A stretch of 64,000 bases of DNA from Alteribacillus bidgolensis (lineage in GTDB: Bacteria > Bacillota > Bacilli > Bacillales > Marinococcaceae), in contig NZ_KZ614149.1 of NCBI RefSeq assembly GCF_002886255.1, positions 3,593,272 through 3,657,271 on the forward strand. Reading direction: 5' to 3'. A program made the position numbers and the translations under genes. Shown piece by piece: positions 44,272 to 53,497 of the stretch. Under the pieces are notes generated by a model, which searched no databases, was not told the DNA's origin, and saw only the letters and a program-made list of their open reading frames with translations. Numbering within the stretch: position 1 is the stretch's first letter; every line of letters starts with the position of its first letter.

Positions 44272-44708
44272 ATGGCAAGAAGAAATTCAGAAAGACGCTG
44301 GGATTTGCTTGATCCTACGGTAAATCATGAGGATTGTAATTCGACTAGAAGAAGGAGAACAAAGTAACAAAACGGTACAACTCTCTGAAGAATATATTAA
44401 AATTATCGATTCATGTGACGTGACAGTAGAGATGACAGAATTAAAGGCAGCATTAAGCCTCCAGGCTGGTTTGCAGACTGTTATTTTAATATTGGTAACT
44501 ATTTACGATTGGAGATTCTGAAAAAGCAGACCGCTTTACATAAGAGCTAATTCAAACAGCTAAAATAAAACAATTGACGTATCAGAACATTTTAGTGGAA
44601 AATAGTCGAGAAGTAACTATAGAAAAAGTAGACACTCAGCTAGCAGCGAATATTCAGTTGTTGTTGCAGCTGTTAATTGCTGTGGTTATCGTTGTTGACA
44701 TCTTCTAA
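44272..44708 (+). pseudogene. cotX: Spore coat protein CotX-family gene, decayed
   Basis: GAAGGGAGG precedes ATG 44272, whose frame starts like CotX (MARRNSERRWDLLDPTVNHE) and stops at TAA after about 31 codons. The CotX/CotV domain continues in a second frame (LSEEYIKIIDSCDVTVEMTE, LKAALSLQAGLQTVILILVT) and then in a third (IGDSEKADRFT, stop, ELIQTAKIKQLTYQNILVEN, QLAANIQLLLQLLIAVVIVV) up to TAA 44706-44708. The stop within the third frame falls where the family has Gln (CAA to TAA). CotX is part of the insoluble outer coat or crust of spores. Confidence 0.75.
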
Positions 44709-44717
44709 GGAGGGATT

Positions 44718-44780
44718 TGGCGGAAATGAATAAGAACCTTAAAAAACACGAAGGTTCTGTATTGATTTCCGCCACTTTTT
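44718..44780 (+). terminator. Nested terminator after the coat gene
   Basis: TGGCGGAAAT and ATTTCCGCCA form a perfect outer stem, with AGAACCTT/AAGGTTCT as an inner stem, followed by CTTTTTT. Confidence 0.8.
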
Positions 44781-44867
44781 TGCAGGGCAAAAAATGCGAT
44801 TTCATGCAGCGTTTCATGTAAAATATTTTATTGCATGGATTTAAGAGAAGAAAGGTTTTATGCCATC

Positions 44868-45602
44868 ATGGTTTTTGAAATGTTTATAGTGTTTACTGTG
44901 TTATTCCTTGGCAGCTTTTTTCAAGGGGCAAGCGGTTTTGGTTTTGGACTATTTGCTATGAGTTTTCTTCCGTTCTTATTCACCTTGAAAGACAGCACAC
45001 TGCTCGTTGTATCTTTAGCGTTAGTAACGTCACTAAGTATTTTTATTAAGGTATATAAGCATATTCATTATCGTAAGCTTTTTTTTCTATTAAGTGCTGC
45101 CTCTCTAGGGCGTGTAGGTGCTTTTTTTATTCTTCATAACTTTGGAGAAATGGATATTTTAAAAAAAGTACTAGGTTTCGTTTTAATTGGAATGGTGATA
45201 TACATACTAATGCAAAAACAAAAAGATGAGGCAAAGGAGAAAGAGAATGCGATTTTTCCTATTGTATTAGGATTTTTAGGAGGGTTGATAGGCGGAGTAT
45301 TTGTGGTAGGAGGTCCGTTTTTTGTTTTTTATTTTATGGTGGCCTGTAAAGACAAATACGCGTATTCTGCTAACTTACAGGCAACGTTTGTAGTTACTAG
45401 TATCGTTACCGTTGTGATGCACGGGGTAAGTGGTGACTTTAGCAGTGAATTTCTGCTATATTTTCTCGTAGGATTTGTCAGCGTTCTTGCCGGAACTCGA
45501 TTAGGAATGCATTGGTTTGATCGTTTATCACAAGTCCATATTAAAAACATTGCAAGTTTGATTGTCACCTTTGCTGGTTTAAATTTAATTTTCTTTTCTT
45601 AG
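44868..45602 (+). CDS. TSUP (TauE/SafE) family membrane protein
   Basis: A predicted anion exporter with about eight helices, 244 aa. The typical repeated motif is seen twice: FLGSFFQGASGFGFGLFAMS near the N-terminus and FLGGLIGGVFVVGGPFFVFY in the second half. The start is uncertain. ATG 44868 has AGAAAGG 12 bases upstream; an ATG at 44835 lacks a site. The substrate (sulfite, sulfonate, other) is unknown. It is followed 19 bases later by a DUF202 gene. Confidence 0.82.
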   Translation: MVFEMFIVFTVLFLGSFFQGASGFGFGLFAMSFLPFLFTLKDSTLLVVSLALVTSLSIFIKVYKHIHYRKLFFLLSAASLGRVGAFFILHNFGEMDILKKVLGFVLIGMVIYILMQKQKDEAKEKENAIFPIVLGFLGGLIGGVFVVGGPFFVFYFMVACKDKYAYSANLQATFVVTSIVTVVMHGVSGDFSSEFLLYFLVGFVSVLAGTRLGMHWFDRLSQVHIKNIASLIVTFAGLNLIFFS

Positions 45603-45621
45603 TTGGAAGGGTGTGATTGAA

Positions 45622-45990
45622 ATGGCTGAAAAAGATAAACAAACAGTAGATTCTCTATACATACAGCAGCACCTTGCCAATGAAAGAACATATTTAGCTT
45701 GGATTCGTACATCGATTGCGATTATGGGGGTAGGTTTTTTTGCTACGAGTCTTCATTTTACAACTCCTTTAAGCAACTACTACGAAGAATTTATGGCAAT
45801 TTTAATTAGTATCATTGCCTTTCTTATTAATGCGGTCATTATTACGGTTTCTACTTACATTTATTTAAAAAACAGAAAAACGATAAATACGGGGGAATAT
45901 CGCGCATCCAACATTGCAATTATTTTTACAAGTATATTAATGACACTTATTTTAGCACTATTGTTGACGTATTTTCTGACCTTCAATTGA
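45622..45990 (+). CDS. DUF202 (YidH) family small membrane protein
   Basis: The protein has 122 aa. The conserved LANERTYLAWIRTSIAIMGV at the N-terminus starts the first of three helices. The family has no clear function. ATG 45622 with GGAAGGGTG upstream is preferred over the GTG at 45613. It is probably cotranscribed with the TSUP gene. Confidence 0.85.
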   Translation: MAEKDKQTVDSLYIQQHLANERTYLAWIRTSIAIMGVGFFATSLHFTTPLSNYYEEFMAILISIIAFLINAVIITVSTYIYLKNRKTINTGEYRASNIAIIFTSILMTLILALLLTYFLTFN

Positions 45991-46031
45991 AAGAGTACTT
46001 TTCCCTTCAAGACAAAATTTATTTACACAAA

Positions 46032-46066
46032 AAGCATGCCCCTGAAATTTAATAGCGGGCATGCTT
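46032..46066. terminator. Terminator between convergent genes
   Basis: AAGCATGCCC and GGGCATGCTT form a perfect 10-bp stem. It lies between the DUF202 gene and the convergent amidase gene. Confidence 0.65.
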
Positions 46067-46133
46067 CATAATGCTTGTACATTTTTAAAATGTTGTCAAA
46101 GTAAAACGGCAGCATTTGCCAATTTTTTGCATT

Positions 46134-47855
46134 TTACCAGTCATAGTAATTGACAATACCGTCGTAGACAGCATCAGCTGCTTTTTCTTCATAGTTTGGC
46201 TGTTTCATCCGTTCTGCGTCTTGTGTGTTAGTGAGAAAACCTAGTTCGATCAACGTACTTGGCATCGTTGTGTTTTTAATGACATAAAATCCTGCTTCGG
46301 CTACTCGTCTATCATTCATCTTGGTTTGCGACACTAGTTCATCCTGAATAGATTCAGCCAATGCCTTGCTTTCTGCTGCTTTGGAATCGTTATTATAAAA
46401 TGTTTCAGCTCCTTCAGCTGCTGGGCTGGCTGCATTTGCATGAATGCTTACGAATGAATCGGCATCAGCTTCTTCTGCTATTTCTACTCGCTCACTTAGC
46501 TCTAAAAATGTATCATCGTGTCGGGTCATCACAACATTGACATCATCTTTTTCTAATCTTTCTTCCACTTCAAGTGCTACATCTAATACGATTTCCTTTT
46601 CAACAAGTCCATTAGCAGAAGCACCATTGTCATGGCCTCCGTGTCCAGCGTCAATAACGATGGTTTTATCAGTAAGGGTGCTTTCACCTGGTACTTTTTC
46701 TTGAAGGTAATAACGGTGAACATATCCTTGTTCCCCATTATAATCAACTAACGCCCAGTCCGCGTTAACATGTTCATAAACATCTATGATATCGCCTGCA
46801 TCAAGTTTTCCGATTTTGTCACTATCTGCATCAGCCGCTGACCTGATATTTAAGTCAGACACCATTGCTTTCGCTTCAGCGATAATTTGATTATCGTGTG
46901 ATGAGGAAGACTGGTCTCCTGACTCCTCTGATTGATCTGTCTCTTCTGGTTCATCGGTTTCATCTGGCTCTTCTGATTTGACGTCATCGGCTTTTTCTAT
47001 GTAGCTATGATAAACATATAACCATTCATTATTGTGTTCTGTTTTAAGCCATTCGCCGTTTTTTTCATAAATATCAATCGTTGTGCCATCTTCAAACTCT
47101 GTGACTGTATTATAGTCCATTCCTGGACCGCTTCGTGCATTCAACGTGTCCTCAACATTCACTTCTCCTTCAAAAAGAATATTATCATCTTGTAATTCTT
47201 CTTTTGAAGGTTGTTCTTCTACTTGTTCTTTCTCACCAAGATTTTCTTCCATTGCTCTTGCCAAATAGGCTGAAACTTCTGCCCTTGTAGCATTTTCATT
47301 TGGTCTGAAGTTATTTTCGTCTTCAATTATTCCATTTTCTGCTAATGTGGCTATGTATCCTTTTGCCCAAAACTCAGCCGAAATATCTTCAAACTGTACG
47401 TCTCTGTCGTTGTTCTCTGCTTCTTCGCCGAAAAAGGCTCGTCCTATAATTGCTGCAACTTGAGCACGTTCAATATTTCCATTTGGATCAAAACGACCAT
47501 CTTTTTTTCCAGTGAACACTTCTAGTTCAGCAGCTCGTTCAATATGTTTAAATGCCCAAAATTCTGTGTTCACATCTGAAAATGTCGGCGAATCTGGAGT
47601 GCGGATGGTACCTGAGCTCAAAGCATTGGACATCATTTTCGCTGCTTGAGCACGAGCAACTTCTTCTTCTGGACCAAAATCTCCTGACTCACGTCCATCT
47701 ACTATACCTTCTTCAGCTAGATAAGAAATTTCTTCTTTAGCCCAGTAGTCTGCTCCCACATCATTAAAGGCTTCAGCGTGATCTATGTTTGCTGTAGATA
47801 AAAAGGAAACGGAAACTACGGCCGTTAAAATTGAATATGTAATTTTTTTCCTCAA
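46134..47855 (-). CDS. N-acetylmuramoyl-L-alanine amidase with three SLH and two SH3 domains
   Basis: A secreted cell-wall hydrolase of 573 aa. A signal peptide (ending near ANIDHAEA) is followed by three S-layer-homology repeats (each with a DxxxxxWAKxxIxxLAExGI-like core, about residues 30-215), an acidic linker, two bacterial SH3 domains (LNARSGPGMDYNTVTEFEDG and LNIRSAADADSDKIGKLDAG) separated by a Glu/Ser-rich linker, and an Amidase_3 domain from residue 395. The zinc ligands are in IDAGHGGHDNGA, LVEKEIV and SIHANAA, and the catalytic Glu in STLIELGFLTN. SLH domains bind pyruvylated wall polymer, so it is held at the wall and cleaves peptidoglycan stems. It is a single gene. Confidence 0.93.
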   Translation of the reverse strand: MRKKITYSILTAVVSVSFLSTANIDHAEAFNDVGADYWAKEEISYLAEEGIVDGRESGDFGPEEEVARAQAAKMMSNALSSGTIRTPDSPTFSDVNTEFWAFKHIERAAELEVFTGKKDGRFDPNGNIERAQVAAIIGRAFFGEEAENNDRDVQFEDISAEFWAKGYIATLAENGIIEDENNFRPNENATRAEVSAYLARAMEENLGEKEQVEEQPSKEELQDDNILFEGEVNVEDTLNARSGPGMDYNTVTEFEDGTTIDIYEKNGEWLKTEHNNEWLYVYHSYIEKADDVKSEEPDETDEPEETDQSEESGDQSSSSHDNQIIAEAKAMVSDLNIRSAADADSDKIGKLDAGDIIDVYEHVNADWALVDYNGEQGYVHRYYLQEKVPGESTLTDKTIVIDAGHGGHDNGASANGLVEKEIVLDVALEVEERLEKDDVNVVMTRHDDTFLELSERVEIAEEADADSFVSIHANAASPAAEGAETFYNNDSKAAESKALAESIQDELVSQTKMNDRRVAEAGFYVIKNTTMPSTLIELGFLTNTQDAERMKQPNYEEKAADAVYDGIVNYYDW

Positions 47856-48125
47856 AACGACAAAATCCTCCCCTCATTCTCTTTCATTGAAAAATTACGG
47901 CAATATTCTCCATTTTTTTCACCTGTGCCTAGGATACCATGTGATAGTTTTATAGACTAGATATTCTGAAACTTTTACATAAATTGAGCAAAAAATAACA
48001 TAATTTTTATAGGAAATGTTATGTTTTACCTCTATTTACAAAAATAGGTAGTTTCCTGTGTTTAAGGTTATTAGATAAAAGGTAATGCCGTTCATAAAAA
48101 GAGTAGAAAGGCGTGTGTAACGGTC

Positions 48126-49208
48126 ATGCAAGCTGTAACTTTTCAAAGTAAAAATAACATGAAGGTAAAGCAAGTAGAAGATCCTTCTATTCAAGAAAAA
48201 GACGATATGATAGTGAGGATTACTGCTAGTGGAATATGTGGATCTGATTTACATTTATACAAAGGCGGCATACCTTTGCCGGATTATATAGTGGGGCATG
48301 AACCAATGGGCATTGTAGAAGAAACTGGACCTGAGGTCAAAAATATAAAGAAAGGCGACCGTGTTGTTATTCCTTTTAATATTAGCTGTGGGGAGTGTCA
48401 TTACTGCAAAAACCAAATGAAAAGCCAATGCGATAACTCCAACCCTCATGCGGATAACGGCGGTTTATTCGGATATTCCAAACAGATGGGTGACTATCCA
48501 GGCGGACAAGCAGAATATTTAAGAGTACCTTTTGCTGAATTTACCTCATTTGTTGTTTGAGAAAGCAGTGAACTAGAAGATGAAAGTCTATTATTCTTAT
48601 CTGATGTGATTCGAACACAGCGGGGTAAAACAAGGTGACACAGTGGTTGTGCTCGGCTGCGGGCCAATTGGATTAATGGCTCAAAATTTGCATGGGTGAA
48701 AGGCGCAGCTAGAGTTATCGCCGTAGATCAAGTACCTCATAGGCTTGAGCATGCTAAGCCAATAACGTAGAAACGTACAATTTTGGTGAACATGACGAAA
48801 TAGGATCTCTTTTGCATGAAAATACGAAAGGAGGAGCAGACGTCGTCATTGACTGTGTAGGAATGGACGGAACTGTCCCTCCGAGTAAAAAGCACGGTTC
48901 TGAAGGAGACAATCAATTTGGTACGATCAGTCCAATTGTCACTGCCTCTCAGGCCGTTGGCAAATTTGGGACCGTACAATTAACCGGTGTGTACGGGACG
49001 GAAGCGAACAACTTTCCTCTTGGTGACTTTCTTTACAAGAAATGTTTCTTTAAAAATGGGGCAAGCCCCTGTCATTCACTTGATGAAATTGTATGAGATG
49101 GTGGAAAATAAAGAATTCGACCCAACAGATATCATTACTCACAAAATGCCGCTTGCAGAGGCAGATGAAGCGTACCGCATTTTTGACAAAAAGAAGACGG
49201 TAATATAA
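48126..49208 (+). pseudogene. Zinc-dependent alcohol dehydrogenase (FDH-like), decayed
   Basis: The first part is a normal zinc-ADH N-terminus: ASGICGSDLHLYKGGIP, GHEPMGIVEETGPEVKNIKK and four structural-zinc Cys residues (SCGECHYCKNQMKSQCDN). It stops at TGA 48558-48560 after SFVV. Later pieces, VVLGCGPIGLMAQ, GAARVIAVDQVPHRLEHA, ENTKGGADVVIDCVGMDG and DIITHKMPLAEADEAYRIFD, lie in different frames, and part of the linker (about 15-20 codons near 48605) is missing. It resembles glutathione-independent formaldehyde dehydrogenase-like ADHs of Bacillus. It is clearly dead or badly assembled. Confidence 0.85.
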
Positions 49209-49235
49209 AAGTGGTGTTAAAACCGTAATAAAAGA

Positions 49236-49263
49236 GAAGGGAAGCCGCAAATGGTTTCCCTTC
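49236..49263 (-). terminator. Terminator of the AGCS symporter gene
   Basis: GAAGGGAAGCC and GGTTTCCCTTC form a stem with one G-U pair; on the minus strand it is followed by a TCTCTTTTATT tract. Confidence 0.6.
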
Positions 49264-49279
49264 AGGCATGTTAAAATGC

Positions 49280-50728
49280 TTATTCCTGCTCTGAACGTTT
49301 AGGTTTTTTATCCCAAGCTTCGATATTATTTAAACCTGGAATGCTGTCCTTATAAAAAACAGGATCTTTCCCTAACTTACGCTGTTGTTGATAATCTTCA
49401 AGGGCAGAGACAGCAATTTTGGTGAGCAAGGCTGCAGCTATGAGGTTTACTAATGCCATGGATCCCATGAATACATCAGCAAGGGCCCATATGATTTCTA
49501 GTTCACTCATCGCACCTACCATTACCATGATTAAAAAAGCGACCCGGAATGCTTGAACATAGGCAGGATTTTCAGAGATAAATTCAATATTTGCTTCCCC
49601 GTAATAATAATTTCCGAGAAGGGAACTAAAGGCAAAAAAGAAAATAGCGATCGTAACGAATACTTGTGCCCAGTCTCCTAAATGAGTATTTAAGGCAAGC
49701 TGTGTCAATTGTATTCCATCCGATTCACTTGACGTATGGACGCCGGCTAAAATAATAAGAAACGCAGTCGAGCTGCAAATAATTAACGTATCTGTAAAAA
49801 CACCAAGTGTCTGAACCAGGCCTTGTTTTACGGGATGACTAACATGAGCAGTAGCAGCAGCATTTGGTGCACTACCCATACCGGCTTCATTAGAAAACAA
49901 TCCTCGCTGAACACCATTCATAATCGCTGCTCCTAAGCCGCCCCCAGCAATTTCTTGTAATCCAAAAGCATTACTAACAATGAGAGAAAAGACTTCAGGT
50001 AAAGCCCCGATATTAAAAAACATCACTACCAATGAGACGATGATATAAATAATAGCAAAAAACGGAACAACAAATTCAGATACTACCGCAATACGGCGTA
50101 TACCACCAAAAATAATGATACCAATCAAAACAGCAATAGTACTCCCAACCCAAAAAGGACTAATATCATAAGCGCCAGTAAAGGCTTGAGAAATAGTATT
50201 GGTTTGTACGGCGTTAAATATTAAACCAAAGCATAAAGTAATAAGAATGGCAAATAATACCCCCATCCAGCGCATGCCGAGTGCTTTTTCCATATAGTAA
50301 GCCGGTCCGCCGCGGAAGCCGTCCTTATCTTTCACTTTATACATTTGAGCGAGTGTACTTTCCACAAAGCCAGTAGCTGCACCTACTAGGGCAATCATCC
50401 ACATCCAAAAAATTGCTCCAGGCCCTCCAGCAGTGATAGCTAAAGCCACCCCCGCTAAATTTCCTGTTCCTACGCGGGCTGCTGTACTAATAGTAAAAGC
50501 TTGAAATGGAGTAGTGCCTTTCTTTTTTTTGAAATCGGTGCGGTCCGTTCCTTGAACCAAAAGCATTACCATTTCTTTTACCATTCTGAATTGAACAAAA
50601 CGCGTTTTTACTGTGAAAAATACACCCAAAAACAATAACAATCCAACAAGAATGTACGTCCATAAGATTTTATTACTAAGATCTACAACGTCACCAAGCC
50701 ATGTATCCATGGTCAGCCAAGTGTCCAC
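49280..50728 (-). CDS. Sodium:alanine/glycine symporter (AGCS family)
   Basis: The protein has 482 aa and about eleven helices. Family blocks are FQAFTISTAARVGTGNLAGV, FRGGPAYYMEKALGMRW, GLFSNEAGMGSAPNAAATAH and FSSLLGNYYYGEANIEFISE. It imports alanine or glycine with sodium. The duplicated N-terminus (MDTWLTMDTWLGDVVDLSNK) offers two ATGs six codons apart; the second may be the real start. It is a single gene. Confidence 0.92.
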   Translation of the reverse strand: MDTWLTMDTWLGDVVDLSNKILWTYILVGLLLFLGVFFTVKTRFVQFRMVKEMVMLLVQGTDRTDFKKKKGTTPFQAFTISTAARVGTGNLAGVALAITAGGPGAIFWMWMIALVGAATGFVESTLAQMYKVKDKDGFRGGPAYYMEKALGMRWMGVLFAILITLCFGLIFNAVQTNTISQAFTGAYDISPFWVGSTIAVLIGIIIFGGIRRIAVVSEFVVPFFAIIYIIVSLVVMFFNIGALPEVFSLIVSNAFGLQEIAGGGLGAAIMNGVQRGLFSNEAGMGSAPNAAATAHVSHPVKQGLVQTLGVFTDTLIICSSTAFLIILAGVHTSSESDGIQLTQLALNTHLGDWAQVFVTIAIFFFAFSSLLGNYYYGEANIEFISENPAYVQAFRVAFLIMVMVGAMSELEIIWALADVFMGSMALVNLIAAALLTKIAVSALEDYQQQRKLGKDPVFYKDSIPGLNNIEAWDKKPKRSEQE

Positions 50729-50908
50729 AAAATCACTCCTTAAAAAAAGCCTAGTTTAAAAAATATAAAGGAAAGGGTATACAATTGAAAGAATGAAAAA
50801 AGTGCGTGTGAAAATCAAGTGCAAATATGATTTTCCTATTAAGATTTGGTAATTAAAAGGTTTTATCAATTGCGGATGAGTATTAACAAACTTTTCACAT
50901 TTATCTTT

Positions 50909-50938
50909 TCATACCCTTCCTTTTTCTGAGGCATACTA
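50909..50938 (+). promoter_or_regulatory. Sigma-G-like promoter of tlp
   Basis: -35 TCATA (50909-50913; consensus GHATR), an 18-base spacer and -10 CATACTA (50932-50938; consensus CATWHTA, full match). It fits forespore expression of the spore protein gene that follows. Confidence 0.5.
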
Positions 50939-50966
50939 AACTTCAAAAGAAAAGGAGGGAATGAAT

Positions 50967-51203
50967 TTGGAAAAGCCTAAACCAGATGATCGTTCTAACA
51001 ACGCAGAAAGAATTGAAAATAATATTGGGCACACGCTGCAAAATATGAATGAGGCGAGAGACTTTGAAAAAGCTCACGCTGAGGAACTGAGTCAAGAAGA
51101 TAAGCAGCAGATTGAAGAGAAAAACCAACGTCGTGAAAGAGCAATAGAAGGCATGCGTGAAGAAATCAAAGATGAAGTAAACGATCAGCAGAACAACTCG
51201 TAA
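50967..51203 (+). CDS. tlp: Small acid-soluble spore protein Tlp
   Basis: A 78-aa hydrophilic protein. KPDDRSNNAERIENNIGHTL, then EKNQRRERAIEGMREEIKDE match Tlp of Bacillus along most of its length. I chose TTG 50967, 9 bases after AAGGAGG; the ATG at 50961 is only 3 bases from it. A sigma-G-type promoter lies upstream and a strong terminator downstream, so it is a single-gene forespore unit. Confidence 0.88.
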   Translation: MEKPKPDDRSNNAERIENNIGHTLQNMNEARDFEKAHAEELSQEDKQQIEEKNQRRERAIEGMREEIKDEVNDQQNNS

Positions 51204-51210
51204 AAACGGA

Positions 51211-51256
51211 CAGGCATAAAGGTGTATATCACCTTTATGCCTGTATATGTTTTTTA
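51211..51256 (+). terminator. tlp terminator
   Basis: CAGGCATAAAGGTG and CACCTTTATGCCTG form a perfect 14-bp stem; TTTTTTATTTTT follows. Confidence 0.9.
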
Positions 51257-51565
51257 TTTTTGGATCTATTTATCTTTGCAAAAAAACCTTTTATTAATAT
51301 CTGCCCTCGAGGTAATCAAGGCCTTCTATTATGGGAGTACTTAGGTATTCTCTTCATCCAAATCTTCTTTTTTTATTATTGTTCCATCTCTATAGCTGAA
51401 TCATTTAAATATTATCTTCATAAATCCACTTATTTGTATTTCTTGTCGGGAATCGTTTATAATAGCTTAATTATAAATATAAAACCTCCCTTAGACTTCA
51501 TCTTTTGTCTACTAGAACCCTCCACGTTCAACTATTCAGCTGTACAATTAACTTAATAATTCTAT

Positions 51566-53038
51566 ATGGGGGTGGGGAAAATATATAAGTTATTAATTTC
51601 TGACCGTGATAAGCAAGAAGTTCTAGGAATTCAATGGTTTATTTCCAAATATTCTTTACCCATCTCAACTATTCGAACAGCCTACCATTTATCGGATTTG
51701 TTAGATGATCTAGAGAACTCTGTACCTGACATTGTATGTATTGAATTAGATATGATTGGAGAAGACAAATGGGAAATATTTAAATTTCACATTAACAGAT
51801 ATACAAAGCAGGTTATTGCACTTACTGCAGAGCCGACTTTTGAGCGAGCTATGCAGGCAATGGATCTTCAAGCATTAGATCTGTGGGTGAAGCCGCTTGC
51901 TCCGCCTAGTGTTAAACATTCCTTGCAGCAAGCTATAAGAAATCTTTCTAATTACTCTAAAGAGGTACATTCCGAATTAACAAAGCCATCGGTGGACTAT
52001 GAATCATTGTTTATTGAAGATCGCAATCCTTATCCCTACCCTGTTTATTTATTGAAAACAGAGTATGTAAATGATTTAACCTATTTACGTAAATTTATAG
52101 AACAATTTGATTTTTACTTTGAACCATCAGTTTTCTCGACAAGTGATCGGATTGTACTTGTATTTCATCACGAGTTTACGGAGACAGTCACGCAGGCTCA
52201 GCGCTTTTTGCGGGAATGGGAGCTAAAGGCAGGAAGTCCGTTAGCTATTGTTGTACATTCGCAAAGTGGTGAAGAATCGCTTCACCAGATTTATTTAAAG
52301 CTGCGAAAAGTAATGGAAACTACTTTTTTTACTGGGTATCAACAGGTATTTGAGACAAAACGTTTTCATACTTGGAAAGATATGGACCCCTTTTTAACAA
52401 TGGAAGATCAAAGAAAATGGGTTTATATGTTAGAAGAAGCGAGAGGAAATGATATTAAAAAGTGGATGTACGAAGAGTTTTTTGATTTGGCGCCGCCATA
52501 CCCCGAGCCCGGATTGCTGCGAACACGTTTAACAAGTATTCTTGCACAAATACGGCGGTTTATGAATCGAAATGGAATGAATAGTAAAGATCGTGAAGAA
52601 TACTACAAGAATGTGTTTGATAAAATTTTATATAGTCCTGTGCTCTACCGTATTGTTCAGGACATTATTCTTTTTTCAAACTACCTTGTCCAGTCTATGG
52701 AGGAACAGCCTTCTCAAGTGAAGGGAGATGCAGTAGAAGCAGCGGTTTCGTATATGGAGAAAAATTTCACTGATTCAAAATTGGATTTAAAGACAGTGGC
52801 TGCTTATGTAGGGCGGAGTCCTTCCTATCTCAGTCATTTACTTTCAAATAAATATAACCGCTCTTTCCGTGACCTTCTGTTATCCATGCGTATTCAAAAA
52901 GCAAAAGAGCTCCTTTCCTCGGATGAAAGTGTTCAAAATATTGCTCGCTCTATAGGCTTCAACAACCCAAATTATTTCAGTCGCGTGTTTAAAGAATACA
53001 CCGGACAAACACCGAGAGAATATAGGCGTTTCCATTAG
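51566..53038 (+). CDS. AraC-type regulator with an N-terminal pseudo-receiver domain
   Basis: The protein has 490 aa. The first 120 residues look like a response-regulator receiver (KLLISDRDKQEVLGIQWFIS), but the phosphorylation site has Glu (PDIVCIELDM, where the family has Asp), while a Lys-Pro pair (LWVKPLAPPS) is kept. A long middle domain without a known name follows. The C-terminus (from about residue 390) is a double AraC helix-turn-helix (LKTVAAYVGRSPSYLSHLLS, VQNIARSIGFNNPNYFSRVF, KEYTGQTPREYRR). Starts are ATG 51566 or GTG 51572; neither has an ideal ribosome site. It lies upstream of the amine permease unit but is ended by a terminator. No cognate histidine kinase gene is near. Confidence 0.82.
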   Translation: MGVGKIYKLLISDRDKQEVLGIQWFISKYSLPISTIRTAYHLSDLLDDLENSVPDIVCIELDMIGEDKWEIFKFHINRYTKQVIALTAEPTFERAMQAMDLQALDLWVKPLAPPSVKHSLQQAIRNLSNYSKEVHSELTKPSVDYESLFIEDRNPYPYPVYLLKTEYVNDLTYLRKFIEQFDFYFEPSVFSTSDRIVLVFHHEFTETVTQAQRFLREWELKAGSPLAIVVHSQSGEESLHQIYLKLRKVMETTFFTGYQQVFETKRFHTWKDMDPFLTMEDQRKWVYMLEEARGNDIKKWMYEEFFDLAPPYPEPGLLRTRLTSILAQIRRFMNRNGMNSKDREEYYKNVFDKILYSPVLYRIVQDIILFSNYLVQSMEEQPSQVKGDAVEAAVSYMEKNFTDSKLDLKTVAAYVGRSPSYLSHLLSNKYNRSFRDLLLSMRIQKAKELLSSDESVQNIARSIGFNNPNYFSRVFKEYTGQTPREYRRFH

Positions 53039-53072
53039 TTTTTTAAAAGTGAAAATGAGAAGAAAAAAGAAA

Positions 53073-53105
53073 CCCCGTGACATCATTTAAAGGTGTTACG
53101 GGGGA
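53073..53105 (+). terminator. Terminator after the AraC-type regulator
   Basis: CCCCGTGACA and TGTTACGGGG pair with one G-U pair around a 12-base loop, followed by GAATTTT. Confidence 0.65.
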
Positions 53106-53290
53106 ATTTTAGGCCTCTTTAACGCCAGAAAATGCAGGTTTAGGTACATCATATTAGGATAAACAAAATTTTATGTCTTATGGAATTCGTGACTGGACAG
53201 GTTTTAATAAACACATCAAATGGGCGCCTAAGTATATGATCGCCCGCTAATATTCAGCGGCAAATAAATAAAGAAATTTCTGAATATTAA

Positions 53291-53319
53291 TTGACAGCGC
53301 GAAAGACAAACGGTATATT
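53291..53319 (+). promoter_or_regulatory. Sigma-A promoter of the amine permease unit
   Basis: Perfect -35 TTGACA (53291-53296), a 17-base spacer and -10 TATATT (53314-53319). The dyad operator follows at once. Confidence 0.75.
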
Positions 53320-53321
53320 TT

Positions 53322-53355
53322 ATTTAAGGAATATATTAAGAATTAATCCTTAAAT
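53322..53355. promoter_or_regulatory. AGGA-N16-TCCT operator, site A
   Basis: ATTTAAGGA (53322-53330) and TCCTTAAAT (53347-53355) are perfect inverted repeats with centres two helical turns apart, covering the predicted start point. The same dyad recurs at 55001, 58565 and 63411. Confidence 0.7.
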
Positions 53356-53395
53356 AATTCGGTTAATTTTCCTTGTAAAGGAGGTGTATATAGGT

Positions 53396-53455
53396 GTGAA
53401 AAAAATTAAGTATTCTGTTGCGTTGGAACAACAGGCTGGAAAGGGTCCAAATTGA
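53396..53455 (+). CDS. Possible 19-aa leader peptide
   Basis: AAAGGAGGTG lies 7-8 bases before GTG 53396, which opens a frame MKKIKYSVALEQQAGKGPN followed by TGA. It sits between the operator and the permease start. It has no known relatives that I recognise. A real tiny peptide, a leader, or a remnant are all possible. Confidence 0.35.
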   Translation: MKKIKYSVALEQQAGKGPN

Positions 53456-53497
53456 TACATTCGTTCATTCTAAAACAAAATAGGGGGGATAAAACAA

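Noticed and set aside
51260..51556. 98-codon hydrophobic frame after tlp
   Set aside because: Lies directly behind the tlp terminator, lacks a ribosome site and is AT-rich; hydrophobicity follows from T-rich codons.
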